The notes under the pieces are model-generated. The model was not told the DNA's origin and ran no database searches. It saw only the letters and a program-made list of their open reading frames with translations. From the NCBI RefSeq assembly GCF_001519075.1, contig NZ_KQ954244.1, positions 310,001 through 374,000 on the forward strand: DNA of 64,000 nucleotides. Direction: 5' to 3'. This DNA comes from Novosphingobium fuchskuhlense. Lineage in GTDB: Bacteria > Pseudomonadota > Alphaproteobacteria > Sphingomonadales > Sphingomonadaceae. Below, piece after piece: positions 60,518-64,000 of this stretch (the first letter of the stretch is position 1; every line of letters starts with the position of its first letter). The position numbers and the translations under genes were made by a program.

Positions 60518-61834
60518 TTACTGCCGACCGATGCTGCTATAGTGCCATCCGGCGGCGCGCACTTCCTCCGGATTGTAGACATTGCGCAGATCGACCAGCA
60601 CGCGGCTCTTGACCAACTGCGCGACGCGATTGAGATCGATACCACGAAAAGCGTCCCACTCGGTCACGAGCACCACCGCATCCGCCCCTTCGGCGGCCTC
60701 GTACGCGCTCGACGCCATGGTGATTTCAGGCATGAGCGGTGCCGCCGCTTCCATGCCTTCGGGATCGTAGGCCACGATTTCCGCACCAGCGTCGAGCAGC
60801 GCCCGGACGATCGCGATAGACGGCGCGTCGCGCATGTCGTCGGTATTGGGCTTGAAGGTCAGGCCAAGCAGCGCGATGCGCCGCCCGCGCGGTTCACCGA
60901 CGCCCGCGTCCGCCATGGCCTCGATCACCTTGCGGCCCATCGCCCGCTTGCGGCTGTCATTCACGCGCACCACCGCCTCGATGATCCGCACGGGGCTGGC
61001 ATAGTCTTCCGCAGTCTTGAGCAGCGCCAGCGTGTCCTTGGGGAAGCAGCTGCCACCATAGCCGGGCCCGGCATGGAGGAACTTGGAGCCGATCCGGTTA
61101 TCAAGTCCTATCCCGCGCGCGACATCCTGCACATCGGCGCCAACCTTCTCGCACAAGTCCGCCATCTCGTTGATGAAGGTGATCTTGGTGGCCAGGAATG
61201 CGTTGGCGGCGTACTTTATCAATTCGGAACTGCGGCGTCCGGTGAACAGCAGCGGGGCCCGGTTGAGAAACAGCGGGCGATAGACCTCGCTCATCACGCC
61301 GCGCTCCCACTCGCCCTCGGCTCCGACAACGATGCGGTCGGGCCGCTTGAAATCGCCGATGGCAGCTCCCTCTCGCAGGAACTCGGGGTTTGAAACGACG
61401 GCGAACTGCGCGCCCGGCGCACGCTCGCGGATGATCCGTTCAACCTCGTCGCCGGTGCCCACCGGCACTGTCGACTTCGTGACAATGACCGCTGGGCCGG
61501 TCAGCCCGTCAGCGATTTCCTGGGCCACTGCATAGACATACGAAAGATCAGCATGGCCGTCTCCGCGCCGCGACGGAGTACCCACCGCGATAAAGATTGC
61601 CTGAGCGCCAGCGATGGAGACGGCGAGGTCGGTCGAGAACGAAAGCCTGCCGGCCTTGACGTTTGTCTCCACGAGTTCGGCAAGACCAGGTTCGTAGATC
61701 GGCATGACACCGGCAACAAGCCGGTCGATCTTGCTGGAATCCTTGTCGATGCAGACCACATCGTGGCCGAAGTCAGCAAAGCAGGCACCAGACACGAGCC
61801 CGACGTAGCCCGAGCCTACCATTGCAATCTTCAT
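60518..61834 (-). CDS. ugd: UDP-glucose 6-dehydrogenase
   Basis: 438-aa NAD-dependent enzyme oxidising UDP-glucose to UDP-glucuronate. The Rossmann motif MVGSGYVGLVSGACFA, the TKSTVPVGTGDE segment, GPGYGGSCFPKDT with the catalytic Cys, and LTFKPNTDDMRDAP are all present; YGGSCFPKD distinguishes it from the wecC product. It gives the glucuronate donor for EPS. It does not sit inside the EPS operon but only about 2.3 kb from its left-reading promoter end. A short hairpin (GCGGGG/CCCCGC, 60491-60509) follows its stop. Confidence 0.95.
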   Translation of the reverse strand: MKIAMVGSGYVGLVSGACFADFGHDVVCIDKDSSKIDRLVAGVMPIYEPGLAELVETNVKAGRLSFSTDLAVSIAGAQAIFIAVGTPSRRGDGHADLSYVYAVAQEIADGLTGPAVIVTKSTVPVGTGDEVERIIRERAPGAQFAVVSNPEFLREGAAIGDFKRPDRIVVGAEGEWERGVMSEVYRPLFLNRAPLLFTGRRSSELIKYAANAFLATKITFINEMADLCEKVGADVQDVARGIGLDNRIGSKFLHAGPGYGGSCFPKDTLALLKTAEDYASPVRIIEAVVRVNDSRKRAMGRKVIEAMADAGVGEPRGRRIALLGLTFKPNTDDMRDAPSIAIVRALLDAGAEIVAYDPEGMEAAAPLMPEITMASSAYEAAEGADAVVLVTEWDAFRGIDLNRVAQLVKSRVLVDLRNVYNPEEVRAAGWHYSSIGRQ

Positions 61835-61947
61835 ACCGACATCCCCATCTTCACAATCAAAGATACGTAGGGGCGGATAGCAAGCGGAGCCTCACCCATG
61901 CAAATGGTATTCCCGCACTGCAGCAAAGGCTCTAGACCGGATGTATT

Positions 61948-62637
61948 ATGGCAACTGCAGCTATCCCTGAAACCTGGCGCTCCGTGCTGGAAAACGTGCT
62001 AATGAGCCAGCCGTTGCGCGCGTTGGGCGGCTATCTCCGGTCTGAGGAAGCAGCCGGCAAGGCGATCTATCCGCCGGCTGGGACGCGCCTTGGCGCGCTT
62101 GCCCTCACCCCGCTCCCGGCGGTCAAGGTCGTGATCCTCGGCCAGGACCCCTATCATGGTCCGGGCCAAGCTCACGGTCTCGCATTCTCGGTCCGCCGCG
62201 AGATACCGACCCCGCCCAGCCTGCTGAACATCTTCAAGGAGCAGGAAGCCGATCTCGGTTTGCCCCGGCCCGCCCACGGTCATCTCGAAAGCTGGGCGCA
62301 GCGCGGTGTGCTTCTTCTCAACACGGTGCTCACGGTCGAAGCGGGGCAAGCCGGCTCGCATCAAGGCAAGGGCTGGGAACTGTTCACCGATGCGGCGATC
62401 CGCGCTGTGGCCGAGCGCCCGACGCCGTGCGTCTACCTCCTCTGGGGCAGCCATGCCCGTGCCAAGGCGGCCCTGATTCGCGAGGCGAGTGGCGGGCCGC
62501 ACCTGATCCTCGAAGCACCGCACCCCAGCCCTCTTTCCGCTCATCGCGGCTTTCTCGGTTGCCGCCATTTCAGCCGCGCGAACGCGTTTCTGGAAGAGCA
62601 GGGCGCCGGCGCGATCGACTGGCGGCTACCGGCCTAA
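61948..62637 (+). CDS. ung: Uracil-DNA glycosylase
   Basis: 229-aa family 1 uracil-DNA glycosylase that removes uracil from DNA. The water-activating motif VVILGQDPYHGPGQAHGLAF has the catalytic Asp at residue 67, and the DNA-intercalation motif HPSPLSAHRGFLGCRHF contains the catalytic His. LLLNTVLTVEAGQAGSHQGKGW is also typical. The 3' end overlaps the convergent corA gene by 4 bases. Confidence 0.96.
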   Translation: MATAAIPETWRSVLENVLMSQPLRALGGYLRSEEAAGKAIYPPAGTRLGALALTPLPAVKVVILGQDPYHGPGQAHGLAFSVRREIPTPPSLLNIFKEQEADLGLPRPAHGHLESWAQRGVLLLNTVLTVEAGQAGSHQGKGWELFTDAAIRAVAERPTPCVYLLWGSHARAKAALIREASGGPHLILEAPHPSPLSAHRGFLGCRHFSRANAFLEEQGAGAIDWRLPA

Positions 62638-63617
62638 AGCCATCCGATCCGGCGGAAGCGCCACAGCAGGCCACCGCAGATCACCAAAATCAATCCCCAA
62701 ACCATCGGATAGCCCCAACGCCAATGGAGTTCGGGCAGGTAATCGAAGTTCATACCGTAAATGCCGGCAATCGCGGTCGGTACTGCGAGGATCGCCGCCC
62801 ACGCCGCCAGTTGCCGTGTGATCACGCCCTGCCGATGCTGCTCAAGCAATCCCGCTGTCTCGACGGTCGCCGCCAGCGTTTCCTTGAGGCCCTGCATCCG
62901 CGCCATCGCGCGGCGTACGTGATCAAGCACATCGCGGAACCAGATTCTCGCCGAAGGATCGATCACCGGCAGGTCCGCCTCCGCCAGGCGCAAGGTCAGT
63001 TCCTCCATCGGCCCGATGATCCGCTCGAAGCGCCTCAGTTCACGGCGCAGGCGGAAGATCCGCCGGATCGTGGCTGGATCGGGAAACCGGTCGATCGCGG
63101 CTTCCTCGATGGCGTGCGCCACCTCTTCGAACTGGTCGGAAATCGGCAGATAGCCGTCGACGATGAAATCGAGCACAGCGTGGAGCACATAGTCCGTTCC
63201 CTCGGCGAGGTGCTCGCTATCCGCTTCAAGCGCTCGCCGCAGGTCCGTGTGCGCCCGGGCCGAACCAAGCCGCACCGTCACGATGAACCGCGCCCCCAGG
63301 AACACCGCGGTCTGGCCGTAGGTGATCGAATCCTCCACCTCGCCCTTCATCGCGGTGCGCGCCACCACGAAAAGCTGCTGGCCATAGACATCGACCTTGG
63401 GCAACTGGCGCGGGTTGAGCGCGTCCTCCACCGCCAGCGGATGCAGCCCGAACTGCTGCGCGACGCGGGCCATTTCCTCGTTCGTCGGGTCGGCCAGACC
63501 GATCCAGTCGAAGCACCCGCGCGGCACGGCCTCCTCCGGCTCCGGGACACCGGTAAGCGCAATCGCGCCGTGATGGGCCTTCCCCTCGGTATAGCGGCGC
63601 GCGGCGATGATCGGCAT
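62634..63617 (-). CDS. corA: CorA-family magnesium/divalent cation transporter
   Basis: 327-aa inner-membrane channel. A large cytoplasmic domain is followed by two C-terminal transmembrane helices (AAWAAILAVPTAIAGIYGMN and YPMVWGLILVICGGLLWRF); the YGMNF motif at the first helix's end is the selectivity loop of CorA proteins. The ATG at 63617 (MPIIAARRY) is preferred to an upstream reading. Convergent with ung. Confidence 0.93.
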   Translation of the reverse strand: MPIIAARRYTEGKAHHGAIALTGVPEPEEAVPRGCFDWIGLADPTNEEMARVAQQFGLHPLAVEDALNPRQLPKVDVYGQQLFVVARTAMKGEVEDSITYGQTAVFLGARFIVTVRLGSARAHTDLRRALEADSEHLAEGTDYVLHAVLDFIVDGYLPISDQFEEVAHAIEEAAIDRFPDPATIRRIFRLRRELRRFERIIGPMEELTLRLAEADLPVIDPSARIWFRDVLDHVRRAMARMQGLKETLAATVETAGLLEQHRQGVITRQLAAWAAILAVPTAIAGIYGMNFDYLPELHWRWGYPMVWGLILVICGGLLWRFRRIGWL

Positions 63618-63738
63618 GGCACCCTTTCTGTCGCTGCAGCGGGCAAAGCGCAATCGTGCCGTTTAACCGCGCGATGAAACAGACTCGCAATCACGCGCAC
63701 GGCTGTTATCATGCGTGTCAATAACGATGGAGAACGGC

Positions 63739-64000
63739 ATGGGTTTCGAGGGCACGCGGCGGAGCGAAGAGCCAGACATCGACGTTGCGATCATCGGTGC
63801 CGGGCTTTCAGGCATCGGCATGGCGGCGCACATGCAAATGCTCTGCCCCGATCGCAGCTATGCCCTGTTCGAACGCCGCCCTCAACTCGGCGGAACCTGG
63901 GATCTGTTCCGCTACCCCGGCGTCCGCTCTGACAGCGACATGCACACGCTGGGCTTCATCTTCGAGCCGTGGAAGCACGAGAAATCCATCGCCGATGGCC
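63739..64000 (+). CDS. Flavin-containing monooxygenase (Baeyer-Villiger type), 5' part (partial)
   Basis: The first 87 codons of a flavoprotein monooxygenase run off the window's right edge. VAIIGAGLSGIGMAAHMQ is the FAD-binding GxGxxG motif, and GGTWDLFRYPGVRSDSDMHT is typical of EthA-like Baeyer-Villiger enzymes and flavin monooxygenases. It would insert oxygen into a ketone or oxidise N/S atoms using NADPH. The ATG at 63739 follows GGAG at about 8 bases; an in-frame ATG at 63727 is an alternative. Confidence 0.9.
   Translation, partial: MGFEGTRRSEEPDIDVAIIGAGLSGIGMAAHMQMLCPDRSYALFERRPQLGGTWDLFRYPGVRSDSDMHTLGFIFEPWKHEKSIADG

Overview
The window looks like chromosomal DNA from an alphaproteobacterium of the order Sphingomonadales (a Novosphingobium/Sphingobium/Sphingomonas-type organism). 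The grounds are high GC, dense gene packing with ATGA and TGATG overlaps, GTG and TTG starts, and several gene types typical of sphingomonads: a DUF3576 lipoprotein, a ribbon-helix-helix protein of the RHH_4 type, a LuxR-HTH/DUF4019 membrane protein, a DUF455 ferritin-like protein, and a split exopolysaccharide (EPS) locus. No rRNA, tRNA, CRISPR array or insertion sequence was recognised. The genus is an inference; no marker gene decides it.

Layout. 1-15.9 kb: the 5' part of argD (cut by the window edge), a two-domain cold-shock protein with a glycine/RGG-rich N-terminus, a TerC-family membrane protein, a small operon (DUF442 protein, unknown membrane protein, sterol-desaturase-type hydroxylase), then a leftward set (M28 peptidase, agmatine deiminase, wecB, wecC, beta-helix-like lipoprotein), then a rightward set (glnE, bcp, DUF455 protein, M23 peptidase) closed by a textbook terminator. 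16-24 kb: an acyl-CoA ligase/P450 pair, galU, murA, a broken chrA remnant, a divergent regulator pair and phaB. 24-30 kb: a beta-barrel-like protein, a DUF3576 lipoprotein, leuS-lptE-holA.

30-58 kb is a large EPS locus in two opposed halves. The rightward half (30.1-37.9 kb) carries the priming sugar transferase, a small secreted protein with its own terminator, a Wzy/ligase-type membrane protein, the outer-membrane export lipoprotein, the chain-length regulator/tyrosine autokinase and a membrane-anchored unknown. The leftward half (58.2-45.3 kb) carries three glycosyltransferases, an epimerase, two FkbM methyltransferases, a Wzx flippase, a second polymerase, an acyltransferase, an SGNH esterase and a beta-helix lipoprotein. 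Between them lie a phage-tailspike-like gene pair, gmd/fcl (GDP-fucose synthesis) and an alkaline-phosphatase-superfamily-like gene. Together with galU, ugd and wecB/wecC, the window supplies UDP-Glc, UDP-GlcA, UDP-ManNAc(A) and GDP-fucose, so a fucose-containing, acylated and possibly O-methylated EPS exported by a Wzx/Wzy route is the natural reading.

58.6-64 kb: lptA, lptC and an RNase D-type exonuclease, ugd, ung, corA, and the 5' part of a flavin monooxygenase cut by the window end.

The most unusual element is the pair at 38.4-41.3 kb: a 121-aa protein and an 858-aa tailspike-like protein, both without export signals, placed at the junction of the two EPS half-operons. It may be a phage-derived or gene-transfer-agent-type receptor-binding module matched to the EPS made next door.
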